A stretch of DNA of 64,000 bases from Streptomyces sp. A2-16 (GCF_018128905.1 NZ_CP063808.1:3534001-3598000); one strand, 5' to 3'. Positions 54,104 through 64,000 are shown, numbered from the stretch's first letter. Notes: generated by a model not told the origin, from the sequence alone. Translations and numbers: made by a program.

Positions 54104-56418
54104 GGCGCCGTGGCACTCCCCGCCACCCGCGCCACCTCCTCGGGCACACCCGCCGCCACGATCCGTCCGCCCGCGTCCCCGCCGCCCGGGCCCAGGTCGA
54201 TCACCCAGTCCGCGCCCGCCACGACCGACATGTCGTGCTCGACGACGATCACGGTGTGTCCTGCGTCGACGAGGCCGTGCAGCTGACGCATGAGGACCTC
54301 GACGTCGGCCGGGTGCAGTCCGGTCGTGGGCTCGTCGAGGAGGTACAGGGTGTGGCCGCGGCGGGCGCGCTGGAGTTCGCTCGCGAGCTTGATGCGCTGG
54401 GCCTCGCCGCCGGAGAGCTCGGTGGCGGGCTGGCCGAGGCGGAGGTAGCCGAGGCCGACGTCGAGGAGGGTGGCGAGACTGCGCGCCACGAGCGGGGTGT
54501 CCGCGAAGAAGTCCGCCGCCGACTCCACCGTCAGGTCCAGCACCTCGGCGATGTTCCTTCCCCGGTACGTCACTTCGAGGGTCTCGGGGTTGTAGCGGGC
54601 CCCGCCGCAGTCCGGGCAGGGCGCGTAGGTGCTCGGAAGGAACAGCAGCTCCACGCTGACGAACCCCTCGCCCTGGCAGGTCTCGCAGCGCCCTCCCGCG
54701 ACGTTGAAGGAGAACCGGCCCACCCCGTAGCCGCGTTCGCGGGCCTCGTCGGTGGCGGCGAAGACCTTGCGCACGACGTCGAACAGACCGGTGTAGGTCG
54801 CCAGGTTGGAGCGCGGCGTCCGGCCGATCGGCTTCTGGTCGACCGAGACCAGCCGGCCCACCCCCTCCAGCTCCTCCGTGATCTCGCCGACCAGCGTGGA
54901 CTTGCCCGAACCCGACACCCCGGTCACCGCGGTGAACACACCGAGCGGGAAGTCGGCCGTCACCCCGCGCAGGTTGTGCCGGTGGACCGGACCGACCCTC
55001 AACCGGCCGCGAGCCGACCGCACTTCACGCCGCACCGCGGGGGAGCGGTCGAACAGGTACCGGGCGGTGGCGGACTCCTCGACCTTCGCCAGCTCCGCGA
55101 CCGGGCCGCTGTGCAGCACCCGCCCGCCGTGCTCACCCGCTCGCGGCCCGACGTCCACGAGCCAGTCCGCGCCCCGCATGACGTCCAGGTGGTGCTCCAC
55201 CACGAACACCGAGTTCCCGGCCGCCTTCAGCCGCGCCAGCACCGTGAGCAGCGCCTCGGTGTCCGCCGGGTGCAGCCCGGCCGAGGGTTCGTCGAGGACG
55301 TACACCACTCCGAACAGCCCGGACCGCAACTGGGTCGCGAGGCGCAGTCGTTGGAGCTCGCCCGCGGACAGGGTGGGGGTCGCGCGGTCCAGGCTCAGAT
55401 AGCCGAGGCCGAGCTCGACGACGGGCGCGATACGGGACCTGAGGTCGTCGGTGAGGACCCGCGCCGTCTCGCCGCGCGCGACCAGCGAGGCGGCCAGCTC
55501 GGTCAGCGGCAGCGCCGCGAGGTCGGCGATCGTGCGCCCCGCGAAGGTGACCGCCAGGGCCTCCGGACGCAGCCTGCTGCCACCGCAGACCGGGCACGGG
55601 GCGGAGACCAGGAACCGTTCCGCCTTCGCCCGCAGCGTCTGGCTCCTGGAGTCCGCGAAGGTCTTCAGGACATAGCGGCGGGCGCTCATGTACGTGCCCT
55701 GGTAGGGGCGTTGGATCCGGTCCGCGTCCCGCACCGGATGCACGGTGACCACCGGCTGCTCGTCGGTGAACAGGATCCACTCCCGCTGCTCGGCGGGCAG
55801 TTCACGCCAGGGCCGGTCCACGTCGTGGCCGAGCGCGTCGAGGATGTCCCGCAGGTTCTTGCCCTGCCAGGCGCCGGGCCACGCGGCGATCGCGCCCTCC
55901 CGGATCGACAGCGACGGGTCGGGCACCAGCGACTGCTCGGTCGTACGGTGGACGCGGCCCAGGCCGTGACACTCCGGGCAGGCACCGACCGCCGTGTTGG
56001 GGGAGAAGGCGTCCGAGTCGAGCGTTTCGGCGCCCGGCGGGTAGTCACCGGCCCGGGAGAACAGCATGCGCAGCGAGTTCGAGAGATTGGTGACCGTCCC
56101 CACGGACGAGCGGGACGTCGGCGCCGAGCGCCGCTGCTCCAGCGAGACCGCGGGCGGCAGCCCGGTGATCTCCCCGACCTTCGGCGCCCCCACCTGGTGG
56201 ATCAGCCGGCGCGCGTACGGGGCCACCGACTCGAAGTACCGCCGCTGCGCCTCCGCGTAGATCGTCCCGAACGCCAGCGACGACTTCCCCGACCCGGACA
56301 CGCCCGTGAACACGGCGAGCACATCCCGTGGGACATCGACGTCCACACCCTTGAGGTTGTGCTCACGGGCACCTCGGACGCGGACGTACGGGTCGTGGGG
56401 GCCGTTCGGGTCGTACAT
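54070..56418 (-). CDS. Short UvrA-like ABC ATPase
   Basis: 782 residues, about 170 shorter than canonical UvrA (about 950). It has two ATPase modules: Walker [10 protein letters not shown] and GVSGSGKST, signatures [12 protein letters not shown] and [12 protein letters not shown], Walker [14 protein letters not shown] and [13 protein letters not shown]. Zinc-type Cys clusters are at CPVCGG and CETCQGEG...CPDCGG. The length fits UvrA-like (UvrA2-type) proteins that lack the UvrB-binding insertion and have been linked to resistance to DNA-binding drugs. ATG 56418 is the start. Confidence 0.9.
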   Translation of the reverse strand: MYDPNGPHDPYVRVRGAREHNLKGVDVDVPRDVLAVFTGVSGSGKSSLAFGTIYAEAQRRYFESVAPYARRLIHQVGAPKVGEITGLPPAVSLEQRRSAPTSRSSVGTVTNLSNSLRMLFSRAGDYPPGAETLDSDAFSPNTAVGACPECHGLGRVHRTTEQSLVPDPSLSIREGAIAAWPGAWQGKNLRDILDALGHDVDRPWRELPAEQREWILFTDEQPVVTVHPVRDADRIQRPYQGTYMSARRYVLKTFADSRSQTLRAKAERFLVSAPCPVCGGSRLRPEALAVTFAGRTIADLAALPLTELAASLVARGETARVLTDDLRSRIAPVVELGLGYLSLDRATPTLSAGELQRLRLATQLRSGLFGVVYVLDEPSAGLHPADTEALLTVLARLKAAGNSVFVVEHHLDVMRGADWLVDVGPRAGEHGGRVLHSGPVAELAKVEESATARYLFDRSPAVRREVRSARGRLRVGPVHRHNLRGVTADFPLGVFTAVTGVSGSGKSTLVGEITEELEGVGRLVSVDQKPIGRTPRSNLATYTGLFDVVRKVFAATDEARERGYGVGRFSFNVAGGRCETCQGEGFVSVELLFLPSTYAPCPDCGGARYNPETLEVTYRGRNIAEVLDLTVESAADFFADTPLVARSLATLLDVGLGYLRLGQPATELSGGEAQRIKLASELQRARRGHTLYLLDEPTTGLHPADVEVLMRQLHGLVDAGHTVIVVEHDMSVVAGADWVIDLGPGGGDAGGRIVAAGVPEEVARVAGSATAPYLTRALTPGG

Positions 56419-56428
56419 GGGAACGACT

Positions 56429-57427
56429 CTAACCGGAGGTGATCGTCGCCAGCCGCCGGTAGGAGTCCAGCAGGGCCTCGCGGTCGTACGTGCTGGTCGT
56501 GACCAGGACCTCCTGGGCCCCCGTCTCCTTGAGGACCGTCTCCAGCTCGTGGGCGACCTGCTCCTCGGTGCCCGCGATGTGGCCGGCGAGCCCGGACTCG
56601 TACAGGTCCCGCTCCCTGGCCGTCATCGTGAGCGCCTCGACGCGTTCCGCCGGCGGCAGGGGCGGGAAGGTGCCGTGGGTCCGGGAGTACGCCATCGACC
56701 AGGCCTCCGGGATCAGCAGGCGGCGGGCCTCGTCCGGGGTGGCGGCCACCGCGACCGTCCCGGAGATGACGACGTACGGCTCGCGCGCCCAGGCGGAGGG
56801 GCGGAAGTGGGTGCGGTAGTGGTCGATGCCGCGCTGCATCCTCTCGCGGTTCCTGAGGTCGCCGATGACCATCGGCAGGCCCGCGCGGGCCGCGATCGCG
56901 GCGCCCTCGCCCATGGCCAGCACGAACGGCGGCACGGTCAGGCCCTCGGCCGGACGGGCGCGCACCCCCGTCGGGGAGGTGCCGCGGAACCAGCCCAGCA
57001 GCTCCTCCAGCTGTACGGCGAAGTCGTCGGCGTCGTCCTTGCCGCGGCCCAGCGCCTTGCGGACGCCGTCGGTGAAGCCGACCGAGCGGCCCAGGCCCAT
57101 GTCGATCCGGCCGGGGAAGAGCGACTCCAGCACCCCGAACTGCTCGGCGACGACCAGGGGTTGGTGGTTCGGCAGCATCACGCCGCCGGTGCCGACCCTG
57201 ATCGACTCCGTGGCCGAGGCCACCGCGGCCGCCAGGACCGTCGGCGCGGAACCGGCCACGCCGGGCACTCCGTGGTGCTCCGAGACCCAGAACCGGTGGT
57301 AGCCCAGTCGCTCCAGCTCCCGCGCCAGCCGCACGGTGTCCCGCAGGGCCTGCGCGTGCGTGCCGCCCTCGCGGGTGCGGGAGCGGTCCAGGACGGAGAA
57401 ACGGGTGGCTGCGATCACGGAACTCAC
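56429..57427 (-). CDS. LLM-class flavin-dependent oxidoreductase
   Basis: About 332 residues of the bacterial-luciferase-like fold: FWVSEHHG, GTGGVMLPNHQPLVVAEQFG, DMGLGRSVG and LAMGEGAAIAARA. It would use FMN or F420; the substrate is unknown. GTG 57427 or GTG 57418 are both possible; neither has a strong SD. Divergent from a nucleotidyltransferase gene and ten bases from the uvrA-like start on the same strand. Confidence 0.87.
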   Translation of the reverse strand: MSSVIAATRFSVLDRSRTREGGTHAQALRDTVRLARELERLGYHRFWVSEHHGVPGVAGSAPTVLAAAVASATESIRVGTGGVMLPNHQPLVVAEQFGVLESLFPGRIDMGLGRSVGFTDGVRKALGRGKDDADDFAVQLEELLGWFRGTSPTGVRARPAEGLTVPPFVLAMGEGAAIAARAGLPMVIGDLRNRERMQRGIDHYRTHFRPSAWAREPYVVISGTVAVAATPDEARRLLIPEAWSMAYSRTHGTFPPLPPAERVEALTMTARERDLYESGLAGHIAGTEEQVAHELETVLKETGAQEVLVTTSTYDREALLDSYRRLATITSG

Positions 57428-57521
57428 ACCGGGTGCAACGCCTGACCGGGCGAGGCATTCCCGGCCCTGCCCGGCGGAAAACCGGATGACCGGCATCGGC
57501 GCAGGTCAGCACAATGGTCTC

Positions 57522-58193
57522 GTGACCGTCCAGAACATCCTGCTCTCCGGCGTCGTCGGCTCGACCGCGTACGGACTCGCCCGTGCTGGCTCCGACGTGG
57601 ACCGGCTCGGCCTGTTCGCCGCGCCCACCGAGACCCTGCTCGGTCTGCACACCCCGAAGGAGTCCCACGTCACCACGGCGCCGGACCGCACCCTGCACGA
57701 GGCGGCGAAGTGGTGCCGGCTCGCCCTCGGCGGCAATCCGACCGTCATGGAGCTGGTGTGGCTGCCGGACGAGCTGTACGAGGTGCGCACCCCGCTCGGC
57801 GACGAACTCATCGCCATCCGCGGGTCGTTCCTGAGCGCCCGCCGGGTCCGGGACGCCTATCTGGGCTACGCCGCCCAGCAGTTCAGGAAACTGGAGAGCC
57901 GGGCCGGCGATCACCGCACCGCCAAGCACGCCCGGCACCTCAAGCGGCTGTGCCATCAGGGGCTGGAGCTGTACGCCACCGGACGGCTCGCGGTGCGGGT
58001 CGAGGACCCCGAGGAGTACCACCGCTTCGGGGCCGCCGTCGCCGCCGACCCCGCGTCGGCCCGGTCCCTGCTCGCCCGCTACGAGACCGCGTTCGCCGAG
58101 ACCCGCAGCGTGCTGCCGGACCGGCCCGACGAGGCACCGGCCGAGGCGTGGCTGCGCCGTGTCCGCGCGGAGTTCTACGACACGGCGGCGTGA
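57522..58193 (+). CDS. Predicted nucleotidyltransferase (COG3541-like)
   Basis: 223 residues. The N-terminus has a polymerase-beta-type motif [15 protein letters not shown], then PKESHVTT and [12 protein letters not shown], as in stand-alone nucleotidyltransferases of unknown target. C-terminal helices follow ([16 protein letters not shown]). GTG 57522 is the start. Its last 19 bases overlap the convergent CobW gene. Confidence 0.82.
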   Translation: MTVQNILLSGVVGSTAYGLARAGSDVDRLGLFAAPTETLLGLHTPKESHVTTAPDRTLHEAAKWCRLALGGNPTVMELVWLPDELYEVRTPLGDELIAIRGSFLSARRVRDAYLGYAAQQFRKLESRAGDHRTAKHARHLKRLCHQGLELYATGRLAVRVEDPEEYHRFGAAVAADPASARSLLARYETAFAETRSVLPDRPDEAPAEAWLRRVRAEFYDTAA

Positions 58194-59359
58194 GCGTGCG
58201 CCTCGGCACTCTCATGGTCGCAGGTGTCCTCGACCCCGTACGTCTCCCAGGCGGGGAAGGGGTCGGCGAGGGCGCCGCCCTCGTCCGGGGCCATGAGGCA
58301 GGCGGTGAGAGCGCGGCGCAGCCTGTCCGGGTTCAACTGCGTTCCGATGAAGACGAGTTCCTGCGTGTAAGGCGCCTCGGTGTCCCGCGCGGCGGACGGC
58401 TCGAAGCGGGCCACCGAACCGGCCTGTGACCACAGGCCCGTCACGTGCGGGCGGCTGGCGAGCGTGAAGAACCCCTTCGAGCGCAGGATCCGCCCGTACG
58501 CCCCGCTGTCCAGGTCCTCGGTGACGAAGTCCCACAACCGGCCGGGGTGGAAGGGGAGTCCGGAGCGGAAGACGGTGGAGGAGACGCCGTACTCCTCGGT
58601 CTCGGGCACATGCTCGCCGTTGAGCTCCTGGACCCAGCCCGGCGCCTGCTGGGCACGTTCCAGGTCGAACAGGCCGGTTCCGAGGACCTGTCGCAGGTCC
58701 ACGCGGGAGTGCTCGGCCTCGACGATCCGGGCGACCGGGTTGAGCCGTACGAGAGCCGCTCGCAGCCGGGCCGCGGCCTCGGCGTCCACGAGGTCGAGCT
58801 TGTTGAGGACGAGGACGTCCGCGAACTCGATCTGGTCGACGAGCAGATCGCTGACCGTGCGCTCGTCGTCCTCGAAGGGGGCGAGACCCCGCTCGGCCAG
58901 CTCGTCGCCGCTCTCCAGCTCGGGCAGGAAGTTGGCCGCGTCCACCACGGTCACCATGGTGTCCAGTCGGGCCACGTCCCCGAGGGTGGCGCCGTCGTCG
59001 CGGGCGAAGGCGAAGGTGGCGGCCACCGGCATGGGTTCGGAGATGCCGGACGACTCGATGAGCAGATGGTCGAAACGGCCCTCGCTGGCCAGCCGGTCGA
59101 CCTCCTCCAGCAGGTCGTCGCGCAGGGTGCAGCAGATGCAGCCGTTGGTCATCTCGACCAGGCGTTCCTCGGTCCGCGACAGTGCCGCCTCGCCGCCGCG
59201 CACCAGCGCCGCGTCGATGTTGACCTCGCTCATGTCGTTGACGATGACGGCGACCCTCAGGCCCTCACGGTTGGCGAGGACGTGGTTGAGCAGGGTCGTC
59301 TTGCCCGCCCCGAGGAAGCCGGACAGGACGGTGACGGGCAGGAGACGGTCGTACGGCAT
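58175..59359 (-). CDS. CobW/COG0523 GTPase, likely zinc metallochaperone
   Basis: 394 residues: Walker [11 protein letters not shown] (13-22), metal motif CICC (74-77), NKLD for guanine and a C-terminal CobW_C domain ending in a His-rich tail ([12 protein letters not shown]). Members next to Zur-controlled ribosomal protein genes act in zinc delivery under starvation. It follows the cysteine-free bL32 gene after seven bases, downstream of a Zur-like box, so it probably belongs to the Zur regulon. Confidence 0.9.
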   Translation of the reverse strand: MPYDRLLPVTVLSGFLGAGKTTLLNHVLANREGLRVAVIVNDMSEVNIDAALVRGGEAALSRTEERLVEMTNGCICCTLRDDLLEEVDRLASEGRFDHLLIESSGISEPMPVAATFAFARDDGATLGDVARLDTMVTVVDAANFLPELESGDELAERGLAPFEDDERTVSDLLVDQIEFADVLVLNKLDLVDAEAAARLRAALVRLNPVARIVEAEHSRVDLRQVLGTGLFDLERAQQAPGWVQELNGEHVPETEEYGVSSTVFRSGLPFHPGRLWDFVTEDLDSGAYGRILRSKGFFTLASRPHVTGLWSQAGSVARFEPSAARDTEAPYTQELVFIGTQLNPDRLRRALTACLMAPDEGGALADPFPAWETYGVEDTCDHESAEAHAHAAVS

Positions 59360-59366
59360 GCGGTCC

Positions 59367-59537
59367 TCAGCCCTCGGGGTGCAGCAGGCCGCGCTCGTAC
59401 GCCTTGACCAGGTTCTGCGGGACGAGGTGGGCGACGCCGTCGATCGTGACCGGCACCAGCTGAGCGGTGGTGGCCTTCCACTGCGAGCGGCGGTGGCGGG
59501 TGTTGCTGCGGGACATCTTCCGCTTGGGGACAGCCAT
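59367..59537 (-). CDS. rpmF: Ribosomal protein bL32, zinc-free paralogue
   Basis: 56 residues starting [20 protein letters not shown] and ending GLLHPEG. Normal bL32 of Streptomyces carries a four-Cys zinc ribbon; this copy has no Cys at all, so it is the C-minus form that replaces the zinc protein when zinc is short. AGGAGGA precedes ATG 59537. It leads a short unit with the CobW GTPase. Confidence 0.93.
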   Translation of the reverse strand: MAVPKRKMSRSNTRHRRSQWKATTAQLVPVTIDGVAHLVPQNLVKAYERGLLHPEG

Positions 59538-59582
59538 GGCGGGATCCTCCTCGGTGGCGGGGTGGGCATCGAGGACGCTACA

Positions 59583-59603
59583 TGAAAATGGATCCCATTA
59601 ACA
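59583..59603. promoter_or_regulatory. Candidate Zur box
   Basis: TGAAAATG (59583-59590) and CATTAACA (59596-59603) flank a five-base centre, giving TGnnAATG-N5-CATTnnCA. That is the AT-rich 21-base form of actinobacterial Zur sites. It lies 46 bases upstream of the bL32 start in otherwise very GC-rich DNA. Confidence 0.65.
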
Positions 59604-59604
59604 A

Positions 59605-60015
59605 TCAGCGGCGGCGACGGGACCGCACCCTCGCCTCCCGGGGCGGCTCGATGAACTGGAGCTCCAGCGTGAGCGGCGGCTCGGCGATGCCCGGACCGCC
59701 CGCCGCCGCCCACTGCACGACCTCCTCGGTGCCCGCGTCGTCCATGACGAACCCGATCCACGCCGCCTTGCCACCCGCCCGGCGCCCGGCGGCCGAGGGG
59801 CGCACCACGATGACGTTCGCCTGGTCGCAGGGGCCCAGACAGTCCGTCGTACGGACCTGGAAGCCGTGCTCGGCCGCGCCGGCCCGCAGCAGCTCCAGCT
59901 GCCAGGTGTGGTCGGTGCCGGGGTGCTTGCGGGCGTCGCCGCAGCAGCACCCCCGGCAGACGACGAGGGTGCAGGAGGCGGAGCCGGTCAGGAACGTTCG
60001 GGGCGTCGAGGACAT
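59605..60015 (-). CDS. (2Fe-2S) ferredoxin-like protein
   Basis: 136 residues of the thioredoxin-like ferredoxin kind: [13 protein letters not shown] near the N-terminus and [16 protein letters not shown] in the middle provide four spaced Cys. It would hold a 2Fe-2S cluster or another metal. It lies just upstream of the Zur-like box on the same strand, so it is probably a separate transcript. Often found beside CobW/bL32 genes in Streptomyces, from memory. Confidence 0.75.
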   Translation of the reverse strand: MSSTPRTFLTGSASCTLVVCRGCCCGDARKHPGTDHTWQLELLRAGAAEHGFQVRTTDCLGPCDQANVIVVRPSAAGRRAGGKAAWIGFVMDDAGTEEVVQWAAAGGPGIAEPPLTLELQFIEPPREARVRSRRRR

Positions 60016-60069
60016 GGGAGAAGCATGCGGCCTGCACCGATCATGCGGTGCGGGCGGGGTGCCCTGTGA

Positions 60070-61269
60070 TCAGAGCCGCGCCCCGACGGCCGCCCCGTTC
60101 CGCGGCACCAAGAAGGACGGAGCCGACGGCAGTGATCCGTCGGCCGCCCGGGCGCCGGTGAGGGCCGCCGGGTCCGTGCTCAGCACCGACGAGGCGTTCC
60201 ATGTGCCGCCCAGGTCCCAGGAGTTGCCGCTGGAGACGGTCGCGGACCCGAGGGCGGCGGCTTTGGTGTCGGCGACCGACAGGTTCGCCGTCAGCCGGGC
60301 CGTGCCGCCGGAGACGTCCGCGTCGAAGCCCGTACCGCCGTTGGCCCACGTCGAGTTGCGGGTCAGGACGAGTGCGCCGGTGTTGCCGTTGTCGGTGACG
60401 CCGTGCGCCGCGTTCCTGAAGGCGATCGAGTTGCGCAGGGTGTGCGCCACCGCCGGTGCCGGGCTGCCGCCGCCGAGCTTGAAGCCGTTGCCGTCGCCCG
60501 CGAAGTCGGGGAAGTTCCAGCGGTTGAAGCCGTTGCCGTACGCGATCGTGTTCTCGATGAGCACCGGCGAGGTGAACTTCCAGTCGTCGAAGCCGTCGTC
60601 GACGTTGTTCCACAGCCGGGCGCCCCGCACGACGTTGCCGGTGCCCGAACCCTCCTTGACGGCAAGGCCGTCGGCGCTCTCGCCGTTCTTGCGCGGGTCG
60701 CGGTTGGCGTAACTGTCCAGGTTCAGGATCTGGTTGTTGCTGGAGGCGCCCTGCAGCTGGAAGTCCGACTCGTAGTTGTCGTGGGTCCTCAGACCGGCGA
60801 AGACGTTGCCGTTGCAGCCGTCGCAGTAGACCCCGTAGGGGCCGTGCACGATCTCCAGGTCCGAGATCCGCCAGTAGGAGGCCTCCTGGTGGATCGCCCC
60901 GCGCTCGGCCCGCGGGATGCTGCCGCCGACGGGCGTGTGGCTCGCGGCCAGCTGCTCGCCGTCGACGACGACCCGCTCGCCCTGGTAGGCGCCGAGCGAG
61001 ATGGGCTGGGACGCGGTGCCCGAGGTGGTGATGGTGATGTTGTCGGTGAGGGCGTACGTCCCACCGCGCACGGCGATGGTGACGCCGGGCCTCGCCAGGT
61101 CCACGGCCCGCTGGACGCTCCGCAGCGGCTGGGCGAGCGTGCCCGGGGCGCTGTCGTTCCCGTTCGTCGCCACGATCAGGGTCGTCGGCGCCGCGGACGC
61201 CTCGGGCACCGATAACGCCAGGACTGCCCCCGCCAGTGCCGCCGCCCGGATCGCCGTGTTCACACGCAT
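60070..61269 (-). CDS. Secreted PL9-like pectate lyase / parallel beta-helix protein
   Basis: 399 residues: Sec signal (about 1-26, ending ASA), then a right-handed parallel beta-helix. Motifs DNYESDFQLQG, NVDDGFDDWKF and GDGNGFKLGGG are those I associate with polysaccharide lyase family 9, which cuts polygalacturonate by elimination. The core length fits a single-domain enzyme. ATG 61269 is chosen by the signal peptide. No other pectin gene is adjacent. Confidence 0.82.
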   Translation of the reverse strand: MRVNTAIRAAALAGAVLALSVPEASAAPTTLIVATNGNDSAPGTLAQPLRSVQRAVDLARPGVTIAVRGGTYALTDNITITTSGTASQPISLGAYQGERVVVDGEQLAASHTPVGGSIPRAERGAIHQEASYWRISDLEIVHGPYGVYCDGCNGNVFAGLRTHDNYESDFQLQGASSNNQILNLDSYANRDPRKNGESADGLAVKEGSGTGNVVRGARLWNNVDDGFDDWKFTSPVLIENTIAYGNGFNRWNFPDFAGDGNGFKLGGGSPAPAVAHTLRNSIAFRNAAHGVTDNGNTGALVLTRNSTWANGGTGFDADVSGGTARLTANLSVADTKAAALGSATVSSGNSWDLGGTWNASSVLSTDPAALTGARAADGSLPSAPSFLVPRNGAAVGARL

Positions 61270-61353
61270 GGACTCTCCCGCCTCGCTCCGACTGCTGTGT
61301 CGAGGGGCAGTGGTCGCCGGGAGCGGGAAGGTTGCCGGGTCTAGGGTGGCGCC

Positions 61354-61845
61354 GTGACCGACAGCGCCAAGCCTCCCCTCGCCGTGTTCGACCTGGACAA
61401 CACCCTCGCCGACACCGCCCACCGGCAGCGGTTCCTGGAACGGAAGCCGCGCGACTGGGACGCCTTCTTCGCGGCCGCGCCCGCGGATCCGCCGATCCCG
61501 GAGGGCGTCGCGCTGGTGCTGGAGAGCGCCGAGGAGTGCGAGATCGTCTACCTCACCGGCCGCCCCGAGCGCTGCCGGCGGGACACGCTCGCCTGGCTCA
61601 CCGCACAGGGCCTCCCGGAGGGGCGGCTGCACATGCGCCGCAACGACGACCGGCGGCCCGCCCGGCGCACCAAGCTGGAGATCCTGAAGCGGCTCGCCGG
61701 CACCCGGGAGATCCGGGTGCTGGTGGACGACGACGAGCTGGTCTGCCAGGACGCCGAACGGGCCGGCTTCACCGTCGTACGGGCGACCTGGACCGCCCCT
61801 TCCGCCGCGCTCGAGGTGGCGCAGGAGCGGGAGGGGCGGACCTGA
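61354..61845 (+). CDS. HAD-superfamily phosphatase
   Basis: 163 residues: motif I DLDNTLAD, motif II region YLTGRPERCR, a Lys in RRTKLEILKR and motif IV LVDDDELVC. It is related to the phosphatase half of polynucleotide kinase/phosphatases and to small acid phosphatase-like HADs. The substrate is not clear. The start is GTG 61354. Confidence 0.85.
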   Translation: MTDSAKPPLAVFDLDNTLADTAHRQRFLERKPRDWDAFFAAAPADPPIPEGVALVLESAEECEIVYLTGRPERCRRDTLAWLTAQGLPEGRLHMRRNDDRRPARRTKLEILKRLAGTREIRVLVDDDELVCQDAERAGFTVVRATWTAPSAALEVAQEREGRT

Positions 61846-61851
61846 GCGCCG

Positions 61852-62067
61852 TCAGCCGGACTCGTCGAGGCGGAAGCCGACCTTGAGGCCCACCTGCCAG
61901 TGCTGGACCTGTCCGTCCTCGATCTGACCCCGCACCTGGGTCACCTCGAACCAGTCGAGGTTCCGGAGGGTCTGCGAGGCTCGGGTGATGCCGTTGCGGA
62001 TCGCCTGGTCGACGCCGTCGGGCGAGGTGCCGACGATCTCGGTCACCCTGTACGTGTGGTTCGTCAT
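61852..62067 (-). CDS. Dodecin (flavin-storage protein)
   Basis: 71 residues forming the small beta-alpha-beta-beta dodecin fold: [29 protein letters not shown] with Trp39 as the flavin-stacking residue, and [12 protein letters not shown]. Twelve copies make a hollow shell that stores FMN or riboflavin. Divergent from the aminotransferase gene. Confidence 0.93.
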   Translation of the reverse strand: MTNHTYRVTEIVGTSPDGVDQAIRNGITRASQTLRNLDWFEVTQVRGQIEDGQVQHWQVGLKVGFRLDESG

Positions 62068-62126
62068 GGTTCCACCGTGCCCCAGGCGACGGCGGAGCGC
62101 GAGCCGTCCGACCCTATCTTTGGCTC

Positions 62127-63311
62127 ATGGACGGTATGCCTCGTGACATCCCCGCGCCCACGACCGTGAACCCCCTGCGCCAACTCTCCCTGGAACAGCT
62201 CCGACGGCGTACGAGCATGAAGTGGCGGACCTACCCCGAGGACGTGCTGCCGCTGTGGGTCGCCGAGATGGACGTGCCGCTGGCCGAGCCGGTCGCGCGG
62301 GCGATCCGGGACGCGGTGGCGCTGGGGGACACCGGGTACCCCGCCGGGACGGCGTACGCCGAGGCGTGGGCGGGCTTCGCGAGCGAGCGGTGGGACTGGG
62401 ACGGGATCGCGGTCGAGCGCACGGCCGTCGTCCCGGACGTCATGCTGGGCATCGTCGAGATGCTCAAGCTGGTCTCCGGGCCGGGTGATCCGGTGGTCGT
62501 CAACTCGCCCGTGTACCCGCCCTTCCACCAGTTCGTCCGGAACATGGACCGGCAGGTCGTCGAGGCCCCGCTCGGTGCGGACGGGCGGATCGACTTCGGG
62601 GTCCTGGAGGCCGCCTTCGGGCGGGTCGGCAGGAGCGCGGGCCGCGCCGCGTACCTGCTGTGCAGCCCGCACAACCCGACCGGCACCGTCCACACCGCCG
62701 AGGAGCTGGCAGAGGTGGCGACGCTGGCACGGAGGTACGGGGTGCGGGTCGTGGCCGACGAGATCCATGCCCCGCTCGTCGCGGAGGGCGCCGGCTTCGT
62801 CCCGTACCTGAGCGTTCCCGGCGGCGAGAACGGCCTGTCGCTGTTGTCGGCCTCCAAGGCGTGGAACCTGGCCGGGATCAAGGCTGCCGTGGCCGTCGCA
62901 GGACCCGACGCGGCCGACGACCTCGCGCGCCTGCCCGAGGAGGTCGGACACAGCCCCAGCCACGTCGGCGTCATCGCCCACACCGCCGCCCTGCGGGACG
63001 GCGGCCCCTGGCTCGACGCCCTGCTCGGCGGCCTCGACGACAACCGCCGACTGCTGGCCGGGCTCCTCGGCGAGTCGCTGCCCGCCGTCCGCTACGAACC
63101 GGCCAGGGCCACCTTCCTCGCCTGGCTGGACTGCCGCGCGCTGGACCTGGGCGACGATCCGGCGGCCGTATTTCTTGAGCGCGGCAGGGTGGCCCTGAAC
63201 TCCGGCATCCCGTTCGGCACGGGCGGCGCGGGCTTCGTGCGTCTGAACCTCGCGACCTCACCCGAGCTGATCACCGAGGCGGTGCGGCGGATGGCCGCCG
63301 CGCTCGGCTGA
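62127..63311 (+). CDS. MalY/PatB-type cystathionine beta-lyase or aminotransferase
   Basis: 394-residue fold-type I PLP enzyme: [11 protein letters not shown] at the N-terminus, [19 protein letters not shown] and the PLP lysine Lys244 in [10 protein letters not shown]. The MalY/PatB group cleaves C-S bonds in cystathionine or related compounds. ATG 62127 is taken. It lies near egtD; sulfur chemistry is a loose link only. Confidence 0.9.
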   Translation: MDGMPRDIPAPTTVNPLRQLSLEQLRRRTSMKWRTYPEDVLPLWVAEMDVPLAEPVARAIRDAVALGDTGYPAGTAYAEAWAGFASERWDWDGIAVERTAVVPDVMLGIVEMLKLVSGPGDPVVVNSPVYPPFHQFVRNMDRQVVEAPLGADGRIDFGVLEAAFGRVGRSAGRAAYLLCSPHNPTGTVHTAEELAEVATLARRYGVRVVADEIHAPLVAEGAGFVPYLSVPGGENGLSLLSASKAWNLAGIKAAVAVAGPDAADDLARLPEEVGHSPSHVGVIAHTAALRDGGPWLDALLGGLDDNRRLLAGLLGESLPAVRYEPARATFLAWLDCRALDLGDDPAAVFLERGRVALNSGIPFGTGGAGFVRLNLATSPELITEAVRRMAAALG

Positions 63312-63345
63312 CCGCGGGGGCCGGGACGGGCCGGCCCCCGCGGTC
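63310..63345. terminator. Bidirectional terminator between convergent genes
   Basis: Perfect 15-bp stem (63310-63324 with 63331-63345) and a six-base loop. It begins in the stop codon of the PLP-enzyme gene and ends five bases before the egtD stop. Confidence 0.85.
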
Positions 63346-63349
63346 CTGG

Positions 63350-64000
63350 TTACCGCACCACGCTCAGCGACAGCGCGAACCGGCCCTCGCTGTCCGTCCA
63401 CCAGTGCGCCAACTCCAGTCCGGCGGCTGCCAGTTCACCGCGCACGCCCTCCTTGCGGAACTTCGCCGAGATCTCGGTGTACAGCTCCTCACCGGCCGCG
63501 AAGTCGACGGCCAGGTCGAGCGCCGGGACCTTCACGGTCTGTTCCGTACGGGAGCGCAGGCGCATCTCGATCCACTCGTTCCCGGCGTCCCACAGAGCCA
63601 CATGGTCGAAGGCGCCGGGATCGAAGTCGGCGCCCAGCTCGCGGTTGACGACGGTGAGGACGTTCTTGTTGAACGCGGCCGTCACCCCGGCCGTGTCGTC
63701 GTACGCCCTGACCAGCACCTCCTCGTCCTTGACCAGGTCCGTGCCGAGCAGGAGCGCGTCACCGGGGGAGAGCAGGGAGCGGACGGAGGAGAGGAACGCG
63801 GCGCGCTCGACCGGCAGCAGGTTGCCGATGGTGCCGCCGAGGAAGGCCAGCAGCCGCGGGCCCGGGGTGCCGGGCAGGGTGAGCCCGGCCGTGAAGTCGG
63901 CGATGAGCGCGTGCACGCTCAGCTCCGGCCGTCGGCCGATGATCGCGTGCCCGGCCTGGGTGAGGGCGCTCTCGCTGACGTCGACCGGCACGTAGGTGTG
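63350..64000 (-). CDS. egtD: L-histidine N-alpha-methyltransferase EgtD, N-terminus beyond the window
   Basis: The C-terminal 216 residues of EgtD, which trimethylates histidine to hercynine in ergothioneine synthesis. Visible features are FLGGTIGNL of the SAM fold, DLVKDEEVLVRAYDD, FNKNVLTVVNREL, WIEMRLRS and LYTEISAKF; the last two carry the Met/Glu pair that shapes the histidine pocket. Ergothioneine genes egtABC would lie to the right, outside the window. Confidence 0.93.
   Translation of the reverse strand, partial: HTYVPVDVSESALTQAGHAIIGRRPELSVHALIADFTAGLTLPGTPGPRLLAFLGGTIGNLLPVERAAFLSSVRSLLSPGDALLLGTDLVKDEEVLVRAYDDTAGVTAAFNKNVLTVVNRELGADFDPGAFDHVALWDAGNEWIEMRLRSRTEQTVKVPALDLAVDFAAGEELYTEISAKFRKEGVRGELAAAGLELAHWWTDSEGRFALSLSVVR

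Overview
The window reads as a Streptomyces chromosome. It has very high GC, strong third-position GC bias (so most frames stay open), GTG starts, Tat and lipoprotein signals, and many ATGA or GTGA gene overlaps. The right half matches, from memory, the gene neighbourhood S. coelicolor numbers roughly SCO0910-SCO0945: egtD, olsBA, a three-gene sdh, rmdA and an SCO0930-type lipoprotein. The left 25 kb looks like an accessory sugar-use island. I saw no rRNA, tRNA, CRISPR array, insertion sequence or phage gene.

Region 1 (1-15.6 kb): the N-terminal part of an amidase, then a glycan-degradation locus. A secreted GH20 enzyme resembling lacto-N-biosidases and a secreted GH29 fucosidase lie to the left of a LacI-type repressor. 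Divergent from the repressor runs a sugar-binding lipoprotein, two permeases (no ATPase), a cytoplasmic GH5 enzyme resembling GH5_18 beta-mannosidases, a secreted GH85 endo-beta-N-acetylglucosaminidase and a cytoplasmic GH38 alpha-mannosidase. Together these could strip, cut, import and finish N-glycans and fucosylated chains of foreign glycoproteins.

Region 2 (15.6-24.4 kb): an FCD-type GntR regulator divergent from a ribose-type ABC importer, then an overlapping gene chain for the non-phosphorylative L-fucose pathway: L-fuconate dehydratase, SDR, aldo/keto reductase, mutarotase and lactonase. It would consume the fucose the GH29 enzyme releases. The last hydrolase of the pathway is not in the window.

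Region 3 (24.4-39 kb): a lipase-maturation-factor membrane protein, a DUF6777 lipoprotein, a PAS-GAF-SpoIIE phosphatase with a fused ATPase, a Fpg/Nei glycosylase, an ECF sigma and ZAS anti-sigma set, a CapA-like protein and a MarR regulator with an alpha/beta hydrolase. Then come the remnant of an amino-acid permease, a clear homologue of ethylene-forming enzyme, a universal stress protein, a polysaccharide deacetylase and a sortase.

Region 4 (39-64 kb): small wall or membrane proteins, the SCO0930-type lipoprotein, a methyltransferase coupled to the c-di-GMP protein RmdA, a LysR regulator beside a second succinate dehydrogenase, ornithine-lipid genes olsB-olsA, a short UvrA-like ATPase, and a zinc-saving module (cysteine-free bL32, CobW GTPase, candidate Zur box). 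The window ends with a PL9-like pectate lyase, a dodecin, a MalY-type lyase and the C-terminal part of EgtD.
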